Source of the DNA: an uncultured Collinsella sp. | GTDB lineage: Bacteria; Actinomycetota; Coriobacteriia; Coriobacteriales; Coriobacteriaceae | Assembly (NCBI GenBank): GCA_900552755.1 | Contig: USAY01000114.1 | Coordinates: 1 to 5,839, forward strand | Direction of reading: 5' to 3' | DNA: 5,839 bases | In this document: positions 1 to 5,839 of the stretch, one piece after another | How the letters are laid out: each line of letters starts with the position of its first letter | Numbering within the stretch: the first letter of the stretch is position 1 | Position numbers and translations under genes: made by a program | Notes under the pieces: model-generated | What the model was told of the DNA's origin: nothing | Database searches by the model: none | What the model saw: only the letters and a program-made list of their open reading frames with translations

Positions 1-788
1 CAGCCGGCCTCGTGCGCCTTGTGAATGTCGCCGGCAAAGGAGCCGATGACCTCGTGCTTGCCGTTGAGCACCACGTTGAGCACAAAGGCAAGGTGAGCCA
101 TCTCGGCGGCGGCGAACATGTCCTCGCTCACATGGTTGTGGCACAGGTTGCCGGCACGCGAGTGGGAATCATTCACAAACTGACCGTTGTGGTTGTACAT
201 GATGGTCTTGTAGCTGGCGACGCCGGGCAGCACGGACTTGCGGCTGCCGGAGAAACCGGCAAAGAAGTGCGGCTCAATAAAGCCCTCGGCAAGCAACAGA
301 TCGCAATCGGCGGCAATCTTGTTGATGATGCACTCGCCACCAGAAGGCAGGGTGCCGATCTTTTTCATCATGCTGTCGTCAGTCGCGACGTGCATAACGA
401 TTTCCTCGTTGGCAACGATCTCCTCGCCATACTTGTTGACGAGCTCCTCGTGCGTCGACGGACGGTGCATACCCGTAGCAACCAAAATACGCACACGAGC
501 CTCGGGCGCAGCGGAATGGATGTGATGCAGCAGAATAGGCATCGTCACACGCGAGGGAACGGGACGCGTATGGTCGGAGCTAATGATGACGATATCCTTT
601 TTGCCAGCACAAAGCTCCTCGAGCGAAGGCGAGCCATAAGGGTTGGCAAGCGACTCCTCTACCAGCTCTTCCTGCGATTTCGTGGTCTTAAACTCGTTTT
701 GATGACCCTCCATCACACCAGCGAAGTTCTTATCCTCGAGCTCCAGATGCAACGTCTTGTGGTCAAACGGTAGTTCACATTCAAACAA
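1..788 (-). CDS. larA: Nickel-dependent lactate racemase LarA, 5' part (runs off left edge)
   Basis: LarA interconverts D- and L-lactate in the cytoplasm, using a nickel-pincer nucleotide (NPN) cofactor bound covalently to a lysine. The 262 visible codons cover the N-terminal DUF2088-type catalytic domain and the start of the C-terminal part; the family is about 425 residues, so roughly 160 are missing. Signature SSDHTRPVPS is at residues 70-79. ATGMHRPSTHEELVNKYGE begins at 104 and holds catalytic His108. EPHFFAGFSGSRKSVLPG (172-189) holds His174 and cofactor lysine Lys184. His200 in MYNHNGQF is the nickel ligand. With the TTG at 788 as codon 1, these numbers coincide with those I recall for Lactiplantibacillus plantarum LarA, which supports this start; GAGGG lies 9 bases upstream. 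No in-frame ATG fits near the N-terminus. The family also contains racemases for other 2-hydroxyacids, but near-identity around the active site favours lactate. The cofactor genes larB, larC and larE are not in view. The gene is the third minus-strand unit, about 550 bases beyond ppc. Confidence 0.95.
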   Translation of the reverse strand, partial: MFECELPFDHKTLHLELEDKNFAGVMEGHQNEFKTTKSQEELVEESLANPYGSPSLEELCAGKKDIVIISSDHTRPVPSRVTMPILLHHIHSAAPEARVRILVATGMHRPSTHEELVNKYGEEIVANEEIVMHVATDDSMMKKIGTLPSGGECIINKIAADCDLLLAEGFIEPHFFAGFSGSRKSVLPGVASYKTIMYNHNGQFVNDSHSRAGNLCHNHVSEDMFAAAEMAHLAFVLNVVLNGKHEVIGSFAGDIHKAHEAG

Positions 789-797
789 TGACGAGCG

Positions 798-807
798 CCC
801 TCTTCCT
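798..807 (-). promoter_or_regulatory. Ribosome binding site of larA
   Basis: The minus strand reads AGGAAGAGGG, ending 9 bases before the TTG codon at 788. This purine-rich stretch decides the start: it is well placed for that TTG, and there is no ATG in frame nearby. Upstream in-frame codons such as TTG at 812 lack an equally placed site and would add residues not expected in LarA. Confidence 0.7.
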
Positions 808-905
808 TTCAACTGACACACTAGATTAACCGTTGGAAGGATACGCCGCTCACCGAAAAACACCACCGTCCACCGACTCATTAACACAACGTTCATATTT
901 GACCC

Positions 906-944
906 ACAACAAATCGGCCGCGATCCCGCTTGGGACCGCGGCCG
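906..944 (-). terminator. Probable intrinsic terminator or attenuator between ppc and larA
   Basis: Bases 915-922 pair with 937-944 and 924-927 with 932-935, around a four-base loop. In minus-strand RNA the one imperfect position (923/936) becomes a G-U pair, giving a 13-pair stem; on the plus strand it is an A-C mismatch. The minus strand then reads ATTTGTTGT, a moderately U-rich run. This orientation bias suggests it ends transcripts coming from ppc, or acts as an attenuator in a long larA leader about 120 bases before the start. The U-run is interrupted by G, so efficiency is uncertain. Confidence 0.55.
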
Positions 945-964
945 CTACAGTCGTAAGGCGAGAA

Positions 965-975
965 GCGCGAAGCGC
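965..975. repeat. GCGCGAAGCGC repeat core, copy 1
   Basis: First of three identical 11-base cores in this intergenic region. Each is a small interrupted palindrome, GCGC-GAA-GCGC, able to fold as a 4-pair stem with a three-base loop. In this copy the flanks do not match those of the other two. Confidence 0.5.
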
Positions 976-1009
976 CAAACGCGCCGCCGGGACAGACGCC
1001 ATCCAAAAC

Positions 1010-1128
1010 GCGCGAAGCGCGCCATTATTCCCCCAGCCAGTAATCCGCCGAAGACCGGACATCGCAGGGTCCGCCATTAGTTTACTTTTAGGCACACTCC
1101 GCAGGACGCAAGAAGCCCTCGCCGCACC
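1010..1128. repeat. Diverged direct repeat, unit A (with GCGCGAAGCGC core, copy 2)
   Basis: The unit starts with GCGCGAAGCGC, then CCATTAT, a C-run, AGC, TAATCC and CCGAAGA, and about 85 bases further on TCCGCAG, GAC and GAAGCCC. The same words occur in the same order in unit B (1138-1253), offset by about 125-128 bases. By eye the first 45 bases of the two units are about 80% identical and the remainder is weaker. No coding potential is apparent. Confidence 0.5.
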
Positions 1129-1137
1129 CCACATTGG

Positions 1138-1253
1138 GCGCGAAGCGCACCATTATCCCCTTCAGCTTTAATCCCCGAAGAACGAGGACGAAGGGACCCG
1201 ACGGGTTTCCCTCTGAATGCATTCCGCAGCACGAAGCCCCCTTATCCGCAGCT
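1138..1253. repeat. Diverged direct repeat, unit B (with GCGCGAAGCGC core, copy 3)
   Basis: This is the partner of unit A. Shared words in order are GCGCGAAGCGC, CCATTAT, CCCC, AGC, AATCC, CCGAAGA, then TTCCGCAG, AC and GAAGCCC. Its distal half is also the left part of the nested palindrome 1193-1319, so the palindrome may have arisen by adding an inverted copy to one repeat unit. Confidence 0.5.
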
Positions 1254-1319
1254 CCAAAGGAGCAGGATAAGGGGGCTTCAAGTGCGAGGACGCATTCAGA
1301 GGGAAACCCGTCGGGTCCC
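1193..1319. repeat. Nested 127-base palindrome downstream of ppc
   Basis: The outer arms 1193-1220 and 1292-1319 are perfect 28-base inverted repeats. Inside, 1233-1247 and 1265-1279 form a perfect 15-base pair of arms (GAAGCCCCCTTATCC and its complement). The innermost GCTCC (1251-1255) pairs with GGAGC (1259-1263) around AAA. Two 12-base unpaired segments separate the outer and middle stems. It begins 23 bases after the ppc stop. Neither strand shows a U-run after it, so it is not a standard intrinsic terminator, although in ppc mRNA it would form a very stable 3' structure. It could be a repetitive palindromic or MITE-like element; no transposase or clear target duplication is visible. Confidence 0.8.
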
Positions 1320-1342
1320 GGTGAGAGCCACAGGGCTATCGA

Positions 1343-4156
1343 TTACCCCGTGTTTTGCAGTCCTGCCGAGACGCCGGTCACAGTCGAAAGAATCAGGCTC
1401 ATGTACTCGGCCTTCTTCTCCTCGGCCATCTCGTCCTGGTTCATACGCACCTCGCGAAGGGCGCGAACCTGGGCGATGGATAGGGCGTCGACGTAGGGGT
1501 TACGCACGCGGACAGCGCAGCCGAGCACGCGGCGGCGCTGCAGCGGCCACTCGTCACCGACGATGGCAAGAACCCACTTACGGGTGAGCTGCATCTCGGT
1601 GAAGACCTTCTCGGACAGATCCTGGCGATCGCCCAGGTGCAGATACATCTTGGCGATGCGCTGGTCGGTCTTGGCGATCGACATCTCGATGTTGTCGATA
1701 AAGGTGCGGAAGAACGGCCACTCCTGGTAGGCAGCCTTAAGCTGGTCCAGATCGCCAAACTGCTCGCAGGCGGTGCCCAGGCCGTACCAAGCGGCCAGGT
1801 TAATGCGTGCCTGGCTCCAGCTGAAGATCCACGGAATGGTACGCAGGTCGTCGAGCGACTTGGCGCCCAGGCCGCGCTTGGCGGGACGCGAGCCAATCGG
1901 CAGCAGACCGACCTCGGTCAACGGCGTCACGGTCGAGAACCACGGTGTAAAGTCCTCGGTGTTCAGCAGGTCCAGATAGCGCTCGTGGCTTGCGGTGTTG
2001 AGCTTCTCGGCCATATCCCAGAACTTCTGAGTGGTCTCGGTGTTGGTCTTCTCGACACTCGGGGCCGACTGCAAAAGCGTTGCGGCGGCAACGGACTCAA
2101 CATGGCGCTGAGCCAGCGTGCGGTTGCCGTAACGGGCAAAGATGACCTCGCCCTGCTCGGTGAGCTTAAAGAAGCAGTTGACCGAACCCTTGGGCTGCGC
2201 CAGCACGGCCTTGTTGGCCGGGCCGCCGCCACGGCCCACGGCACCGCCGCGACCGTGCATGAGCACCAGGTCGATATCGTTCTTCTCGGCCCACTTGGCA
2301 ATGCGCTCCTGCGCGGAGTGCAGCGCGAGCATGGCCGTGGTAGGACCGGCATCCTTGGAGGAGTCGGAATAGCCCAGCATGACCTCCATGCGGCGGTTGG
2401 TCTGGGCAAGGCGCTTTTGCACCACGGGCAGCGTAAGCATCTGGTCGAGCACGTCGACGCAGCCCTCGAGGTCCTCGAGCTGCTCGAACAGCGGGATCAC
2501 GTCGAGCTCGGGGACATCCTCCTCGTGTGCAAAGGACAGGTGGGCAAGCTCAAAGACGTCGGCCACATGCTGGGCGCTCTTGGTGAACGAGATGATGTAG
2601 CGGTGCGCCATCTTCTTGCCGTAGCGCTTTTGGATGGAGCCGATAGCGCGGAAGGTATCGATAACCTCGCGCGTCATGGGCTGCAGATCGCCATGGATAC
2701 CGTTTTCGTGGATATCCTTGAGGGCGCGGGCATGCACCACGGAGTGCTGACGGAACTCCATCTCGACCATATGGAAGCCGAAGGACTCGACCTGCCAGAT
2801 GATGGTCTGGACCGGGCCGTAGGCAGCACGGACGGCGCCGCAGGCGGCCAGGGAGCGCTGAACGACGCGCAGGTCATCCAGGAACTCATCGGCGCTGTGG
2901 TACATGGTGTCGGTGATGCGACGCACGGTGGCGTTCAGACGGTCGGCCATGACGAGCATGACGGCGCGATGCGGCTCGTGCTCGGAGATCAGCTCAGCAC
3001 GTGCAGTGTACTGGGTGCTCATCTCGACCTGATGGTTCCACAGGTTAATGAGCTCGGCAGACGGCTTGCTGTAGGTGGCCTCGAGCGTCAGGTTGCGGCC
3101 GATGCGGCGGCACTTGTCCTCGAGCTTGAGCACCATGTGCGTAAAGTACTTAGCAGCGACCTCACGGCTCACCTTGGCGGTGACGTTGGGGTTGCCGTCA
3201 CGGTCGGAACCGATCCAGCTGCCGGGATGGAAGAACGCCGGGCACAGCGGCGGCACGGTACCGGCCTTATCACCCAGCACCCAGTCGTCAAAACGACGAT
3301 AGATGACGGGGATAACGTCGAACAGCGTGTTATCGAAGATGTCGATGATGGTATCAGCTTCCTCGACCGGCGTGGGCTTCTTGAGCGCGATGGGGCTCGT
3401 GCGTACCAGGGCGTCGATCTCCTGCAGCATGTGGCGCTCGTTCTCCACCAGGTCGGAGCCGCCCAGACGCGGACGCTCCTCCAGCAGGTTGGAGATACGG
3501 CGAATCTTGCCCTCGACGGCCTTACGACGAGCCTCGGTGGGATGTGCGGTAAAGACAGGGTGGAACTCGAGCTTGTCGAGCAGCTCGTTGGCGCCCTCGA
3601 CACCCATCTCGTTTACCAACTGGTGATAGGCGACGGTGAGTTCGTTAGCGGGATCGACCTCGGTATCGGTCGATGCGCCGGCCTCGCGCTCGCGCAGCTG
3701 CGCCACACGGTAGTTCTCCTCCGACAGGTTTGCCAGATGGAAGAAGCTCGTAAAGGCGCGGACAATGACCTGTTGCTTATCGAGCGGCAGGCTGTCGATC
3801 AGATCGACGACTTCGCGAAACGCCACGGCGGTGGGCTCGTCGGCAGTGGGCACGCCCTGCTCGTCAACGGACTCGTCGGCAGCGCGGCTACCAGGGTTGC
3901 CGGCATTGGCCACAATCTCGGCTGTTAAAATCTTGTCGAACAGGTCCGCGATCTCGGGATCATACTCGCTAAGCACACGGCGCTCCAGGCGCAGGAACAG
4001 CGCCAGATTATCGCGCAGCTCCTCGGGAATCTCGATCTCGGCGAGACGCTCCCTGGACTCGGCATTCGAGCCGATTCGGTTAACGAGGCGGTTGACCACG
4101 GCAGCGACACGCGCCGCGGCTTCGGGTACAGACTGGTTGCTTAGGTTCTCAGCCAC
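1343..4156 (-). CDS. ppc: Phosphoenolpyruvate carboxylase
   Basis: This cytoplasmic enzyme converts PEP and bicarbonate to oxaloacetate and phosphate, feeding the TCA branches and succinate or aspartate formation. Numbered from GTG (937 residues), TAHPTEARRK at 203-212 holds catalytic His205. GSWIGSDRDGNP is at 312-323, VMLGYSDSSKDAG at 592-604, and HGRGGAVGRGGGP at 634-646 with His634 and the flexible catalytic loop. IGSRPAKR is at 754-761, and the protein ends QNTG, like the conserved C-terminus. Counterparts of three E. coli aspartate-site residues (Arg587, Arg832, Asn881) appear as Arg642, Arg885 and Asn935, so aspartate inhibition is plausible. It is about 54 residues longer than the 883-residue E. 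coli enzyme, with the excess before His205 and including an acidic stretch near 86-108. I chose GTG 4156 because the ATG at 4168 lies one base after AAGGAGG, too close, whereas GTG follows GGGAGG by four. It has its own promoter and is separated from hisS by a terminator. Confidence 0.96.
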   Translation of the reverse strand: MAENLSNQSVPEAAARVAAVVNRLVNRIGSNAESRERLAEIEIPEELRDNLALFLRLERRVLSEYDPEIADLFDKILTAEIVANAGNPGSRAADESVDEQGVPTADEPTAVAFREVVDLIDSLPLDKQQVIVRAFTSFFHLANLSEENYRVAQLREREAGASTDTEVDPANELTVAYHQLVNEMGVEGANELLDKLEFHPVFTAHPTEARRKAVEGKIRRISNLLEERPRLGGSDLVENERHMLQEIDALVRTSPIALKKPTPVEEADTIIDIFDNTLFDVIPVIYRRFDDWVLGDKAGTVPPLCPAFFHPGSWIGSDRDGNPNVTAKVSREVAAKYFTHMVLKLEDKCRRIGRNLTLEATYSKPSAELINLWNHQVEMSTQYTARAELISEHEPHRAVMLVMADRLNATVRRITDTMYHSADEFLDDLRVVQRSLAACGAVRAAYGPVQTIIWQVESFGFHMVEMEFRQHSVVHARALKDIHENGIHGDLQPMTREVIDTFRAIGSIQKRYGKKMAHRYIISFTKSAQHVADVFELAHLSFAHEEDVPELDVIPLFEQLEDLEGCVDVLDQMLTLPVVQKRLAQTNRRMEVMLGYSDSSKDAGPTTAMLALHSAQERIAKWAEKNDIDLVLMHGRGGAVGRGGGPANKAVLAQPKGSVNCFFKLTEQGEVIFARYGNRTLAQRHVESVAAATLLQSAPSVEKTNTETTQKFWDMAEKLNTASHERYLDLLNTEDFTPWFSTVTPLTEVGLLPIGSRPAKRGLGAKSLDDLRTIPWIFSWSQARINLAAWYGLGTACEQFGDLDQLKAAYQEWPFFRTFIDNIEMSIAKTDQRIAKMYLHLGDRQDLSEKVFTEMQLTRKWVLAIVGDEWPLQRRRVLGCAVRVRNPYVDALSIAQVRALREVRMNQDEMAEEKKAEYMSLILSTVTGVSAGLQNTG

Positions 4157-4160
4157 GTTT

Positions 4161-4176
4161 CCTCCCATTCCTCCTT
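4161..4176 (-). promoter_or_regulatory. Two Shine-Dalgarno sites flanking the alternative ppc start
   Basis: The minus strand reads AAGGAGG (4176-4170), then A, ATG (4168-4166), and GGGAGG (4166-4161), which shares the G of that ATG, then AAAC and GTG (4156). The first site is one base from the ATG, too short for normal initiation there. The second lies four bases from the GTG. The arrangement favours GTG and a protein starting MAENLSNQ; the ATG would add four residues (MGGN). Confidence 0.6.
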
Positions 4177-4200
4177 CTATGCACGTAACATGCGGTATTT

Positions 4201-4229
4201 ATTATAGGCACTCGGCAAAAACTTTCGAA
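4201..4229 (-). promoter_or_regulatory. Promoter of ppc
   Basis: A perfect TATAAT (4206-4201 on the minus strand) is preceded by TTCGAA (4229-4224) with a 17-base spacer. The -35 matches TTGACA at only three of six positions. Transcription would start near 4194, giving a leader of about 38 bases before GTG 4156, too short for a large riboswitch. The promoter lies after the hisS terminator, so ppc is its own unit. Confidence 0.65.
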
Positions 4230-4312
4230 GCTGATTGCGCTTTACCACACAAAAGTATTTTCTGCATTGCAAGGCTTTTTGCCCCAAATGGTCGTATTTC
4301 TCGGTGGACGGC

Positions 4313-4356
4313 ATATACAAACGGGGGCATTCCGCATAAATGCGAAACACCCCCGT
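4313..4356 (-). terminator. Intrinsic terminator of hisS
   Basis: ACGGGGG (4321-4327) pairs with CCCCCGT (4350-4356), and CGCA (4333-4336) with TGCG (4341-4344) around a four-base loop. Positions between them pair too. In minus-strand RNA the three imperfect sites (4328/4349, 4329/4348, 4332/4345) become G-U pairs, giving a continuous 16-pair stem; on the plus strand they are C-A mismatches. The minus strand continues TTTGTATA. It lies about 60 bases after the hisS stop codon and before the ppc promoter. Confidence 0.85.
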
Positions 4357-4414
4357 AACAATCGCTCTCCATGAGCAGGGCACGTTAACAGGCCCGCAGC
4401 TCAAAAAACATGCG

Positions 4415-5728
4415 CTACAGGCGCTCGCGAACCGCCTCGACCACGTTGGCCAAATCGACGAGAACCTCGTCGTGACTCTGCATGTCGCGCACCTTGACCT
4501 TGCCGGCGGCAAGCTCGTCGCCGCCCAAGACCAAAATGAGCTTGGCACCCACCTTGTCGGCCTGCTTAAACTGGGCCTTGAGCGAACGGCCCTGATAGTC
4601 GGCCTCGGTCACAATCCCTGCAGCGCGAAGCTGCTGCGTAATGGTAAAGACGTTCTGACGCAGCTCCTTGCCGGCGTTGGCAACGTAGACGCACGGGACC
4701 TCCTCGGCACCCAGTTCGCTGCCAAAGGCCTGCAGGGCCAGCAGGGCGCGCTCAAAGCCGACGGCAAAGCCGACGCCCGCCGTGGGCTTGCCGCCCTCGA
4801 GCTCGACCAAGCCGTCATAGCGACCGCCGCCACCGATGGAGCCGACACCGGCGCCGGGAGCCTCGACCTCAAAGACAGTACGGGTGTAGTAGTCCAGGCC
4901 GCGCACCAGGGTAGGATCCTCGACATACTCGATACCAGCGGCGTCCAGATAGCGCTTGACCTGCTCGTAGTGCTCGCGGCACTCGTCGCACAGGTTGTCG
5001 CCCATCAGCGGGGCGTCGGCCATGATCTCGCGGCAATGGTCGTTCTTGCAGTCGAAGGCGCGCAGCGGGTTGAGCTCGGCGCGCTCGCGGCACTCGTCGC
5101 ACATCTCGTCGGCGTGGTCGAGAATGAACTGCTTGACCTGCTCGCGATATGCCGGACGGCACTGCGCATCGCCCATCGAGTTAATGAGCAGACGGAGCTT
5201 GGAAAGATCGAAGCCCAGGCGCTTGTAGAACTCCATGAGCATGATGATGCACTCGGCGTCTGCCGCCGGATCGGGAGCGCCGAGCCACTCGATGCCCACC
5301 TGGTGGAACTGGCGCAGGCGTCCCTTCTGGGGGCGCTCGCCACGGAACATGGCCTCGGCGTAATAGGCCTTAAACGGCGTGGAGCCCTGGGGCACCAGGT
5401 TGTTCTCCACGACGGCGCGCACCACACCGGCCGTGCCCTCGGGACGAAGGGCCAGGCGCTGCTTGGGCTTAAGCTTGGTGTCGGTGCCCTCGGTAAAGAC
5501 GCGCTCCAGGTTGGCGCCGCTAAACACGCGGAACATCTCCTTGCGCACGACGTCGGTCGACTGGCCGATACCGTGGACAAACACGTCAACCTGCTCGATC
5601 GCGGGCGTCTCGATGGGCTTAAAACCAAACGGCTCGAACACGCCGGCCGCAATCTGCTGCATCTTTTGCCAGGCGCGCATCTCGGCGCCGATAAGGTCGC
5701 GGGTTCCCTCCGCCTTCTGTGCCTGCAT
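4415..5728 (-). CDS. hisS: Histidyl-tRNA synthetase
   Basis: This class II aminoacyl-tRNA synthetase charges tRNA-His using ATP, in the cytoplasm, normally as a homodimer. From ATG 5728 it has 437 residues, near the usual 420-440. The N-terminal KAEGTRDLIG is typical. The motif 1 region is about 36-50, and LRPEGTAG at 94-101 belongs to the ATP/histidine site. Motif 2 (123-146) contains MFRGERPQKGRLRQFHQ. LVRGLDYYTRTVFE at 274-287 is the histidine-specific signature, with Arg276 matching the catalytic arginine (E. coli Arg259). GGGGRYDG is at 299-306, motif 3 GVGFAVGFERALLAL at 318-332, and the C-terminal anticodon-binding domain about 345-437. The insertion domain has cysteines 210, 213, 227, 232, 247 and 250, a possible metal site. 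A TTG at 5734 could add two residues, but ATG 5728 has GAAAGGTG seven bases upstream. It has its own promoter and terminator; the leader is too short for a T-box. Confidence 0.97.
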   Translation of the reverse strand: MQAQKAEGTRDLIGAEMRAWQKMQQIAAGVFEPFGFKPIETPAIEQVDVFVHGIGQSTDVVRKEMFRVFSGANLERVFTEGTDTKLKPKQRLALRPEGTAGVVRAVVENNLVPQGSTPFKAYYAEAMFRGERPQKGRLRQFHQVGIEWLGAPDPAADAECIIMLMEFYKRLGFDLSKLRLLINSMGDAQCRPAYREQVKQFILDHADEMCDECRERAELNPLRAFDCKNDHCREIMADAPLMGDNLCDECREHYEQVKRYLDAAGIEYVEDPTLVRGLDYYTRTVFEVEAPGAGVGSIGGGGRYDGLVELEGGKPTAGVGFAVGFERALLALQAFGSELGAEEVPCVYVANAGKELRQNVFTITQQLRAAGIVTEADYQGRSLKAQFKQADKVGAKLILVLGGDELAAGKVKVRDMQSHDEVLVDLANVVEAVRERL

Positions 5729-5735
5729 GGGCAAA

Positions 5736-5743
5736 CACCTTTC
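5736..5743 (-). promoter_or_regulatory. Ribosome binding site of hisS
   Basis: GAAAGGTG on the minus strand lies seven bases before ATG 5728. This supports that codon over the TTG at 5734, which overlaps the spacer and would be only one base from the site. Confidence 0.6.
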
Positions 5744-5770
5744 TTTTGTATCGCGTCATAGGTAGTGGAC

Positions 5771-5776
5771 ATTATA
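5771..5776 (-). promoter_or_regulatory. -10 element of the hisS promoter
   Basis: A perfect TATAAT on the minus strand, about 43 bases before the hisS ATG. Transcription would start near 5764, leaving a leader of about 36 bases. I see no good -35 at 16-18 bases upstream, where the sequence is GC-rich, so the promoter may be weak or activator-dependent, or the -35 simply diverged. Confidence 0.55.
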
Positions 5777-5809
5777 CGGCACAAAGCAGCAACGCGGCGG
5801 CGCGTCTGA

Positions 5810-5837
5810 CCGAACGAGGGTATGGGGACTCGTTCGG
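5810..5837. repeat. Inverted repeat upstream of hisS at the window edge
   Basis: CCGAACGAG (5810-5818) and CTCGTTCGG (5829-5837) are perfect nine-base arms around a ten-base loop. On the minus strand the following bases are GC-rich with no U-run, so a terminator for an upstream minus-strand gene is not well supported. It lies about 35 bases upstream of the hisS -10, so an operator or a gene-end hairpin are both possible. Confidence 0.55.
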
Positions 5838-5839
5838 CC

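Larger units (their letters stand above)
789..1342. other. Gene-free region between ppc and larA, rich in repeats and hairpins
   Basis: About 550 bases carry no convincing gene. Short open frames exist on both strands (for example 850-1134 minus and 833-1171 plus), but they lack ribosome binding sites and recognisable protein content, and they cross the hairpins. The region holds the nested palindrome 1193-1319, diverged direct repeats with GCGCGAAGCGC cores, the hairpin 915-944, and the larA leader. I could not pick a convincing -35/-10 pair for larA: candidates such as GTTAAT near 875 or TATCCT near 841 match consensus poorly. Confidence 0.75.

Noticed and set aside
12..773. 253-codon open frame on the plus strand
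   Set aside because: Antisense shadow of larA; no ribosome binding site or family motif.
850..1134. 94-codon open frame on the minus strand between ppc and larA
   Set aside because: No Shine-Dalgarno before its ATG, no recognisable protein features, and it runs through the GCGCGAAGCGC repeat and the 915-944 hairpin.
965..1148. CRISPR array suggested by three identical GCGCGAAGCGC cores
   Set aside because: The cores are only 11 bases, the spacings (45 and 128 bases) are irregular, and the intervening sequences are themselves similar in part; no cas gene is nearby.
1193..1319. Standard rho-independent terminator of ppc
   Set aside because: The stem is strong enough but no T-run follows on either strand, so I list it as a palindromic repeat instead.
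1637..3928. 763-codon open frame on the plus strand
   Set aside because: It lies opposite ppc in the frame where the strong C/G third-position preference of ppc removes stop codons. The product has no recognisable motif, whereas the minus strand carries every PEP carboxylase signature.
4340..5761. 473-codon open frame on the plus strand
   Set aside because: Antisense shadow of hisS, produced by codon bias; the peptide is low-complexity Leu/Ala/Val/Gly-rich and it crosses the hisS terminator and promoter.
5729..5770. T-box leader for hisS
   Set aside because: The predicted leader is only about 36 bases and shows no T-box sequence or antiterminator structure; T-box leaders are several times longer.

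Overview
The window is ordinary chromosomal DNA of a high-GC bacterium. Three protein genes all lie on the minus strand, so transcription runs from high to low coordinates: hisS, then ppc, then the 5' part of larA. The GC-rich coding sequence, strong C/G third-position preference and protein flavour (LarA close to Gram-positive lactate racemases, a long PEP carboxylase, HisRS with a six-cysteine insertion) suggest a Gram-positive anaerobe of the Coriobacteriia, perhaps a Collinsella-like gut actinobacterium. That placement is an inference from recognition, not a search result.

Layout from the right edge: an inverted repeat (5810-5837), a promoter with a consensus -10 (5771-5776), hisS (4415-5728) and a strong intrinsic terminator (4321-4356). 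A separate promoter (4201-4229) then drives ppc (1343-4156, or to 4168 if the upstream ATG is used). Downstream of ppc lies a gene-free stretch of about 550 bases (789-1342). It holds a 127-base nested palindrome, diverged direct repeats with GCGCGAAGCGC cores, and a GC-rich hairpin followed by a U-rich run on the minus strand. Last comes larA (TTG start at 788), which runs off the left edge after 262 codons.

The genes look like three independent transcription units, not one operon. HisRS charges tRNA-His. PEP carboxylase makes oxaloacetate from PEP and bicarbonate. LarA interconverts D- and L-lactate with a nickel-pincer cofactor whose maturation genes (larB, larC, larE) are not in view. ppc and larA both fit fermentative central metabolism, but nothing in the sequence ties them together.

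I found no convincing undescribed system, mobile element, CRISPR array, tRNA or rRNA. The large plus-strand open frames are shadows of the minus-strand genes. The features most worth a second look are the intergenic repeats and nested palindrome between ppc and larA.
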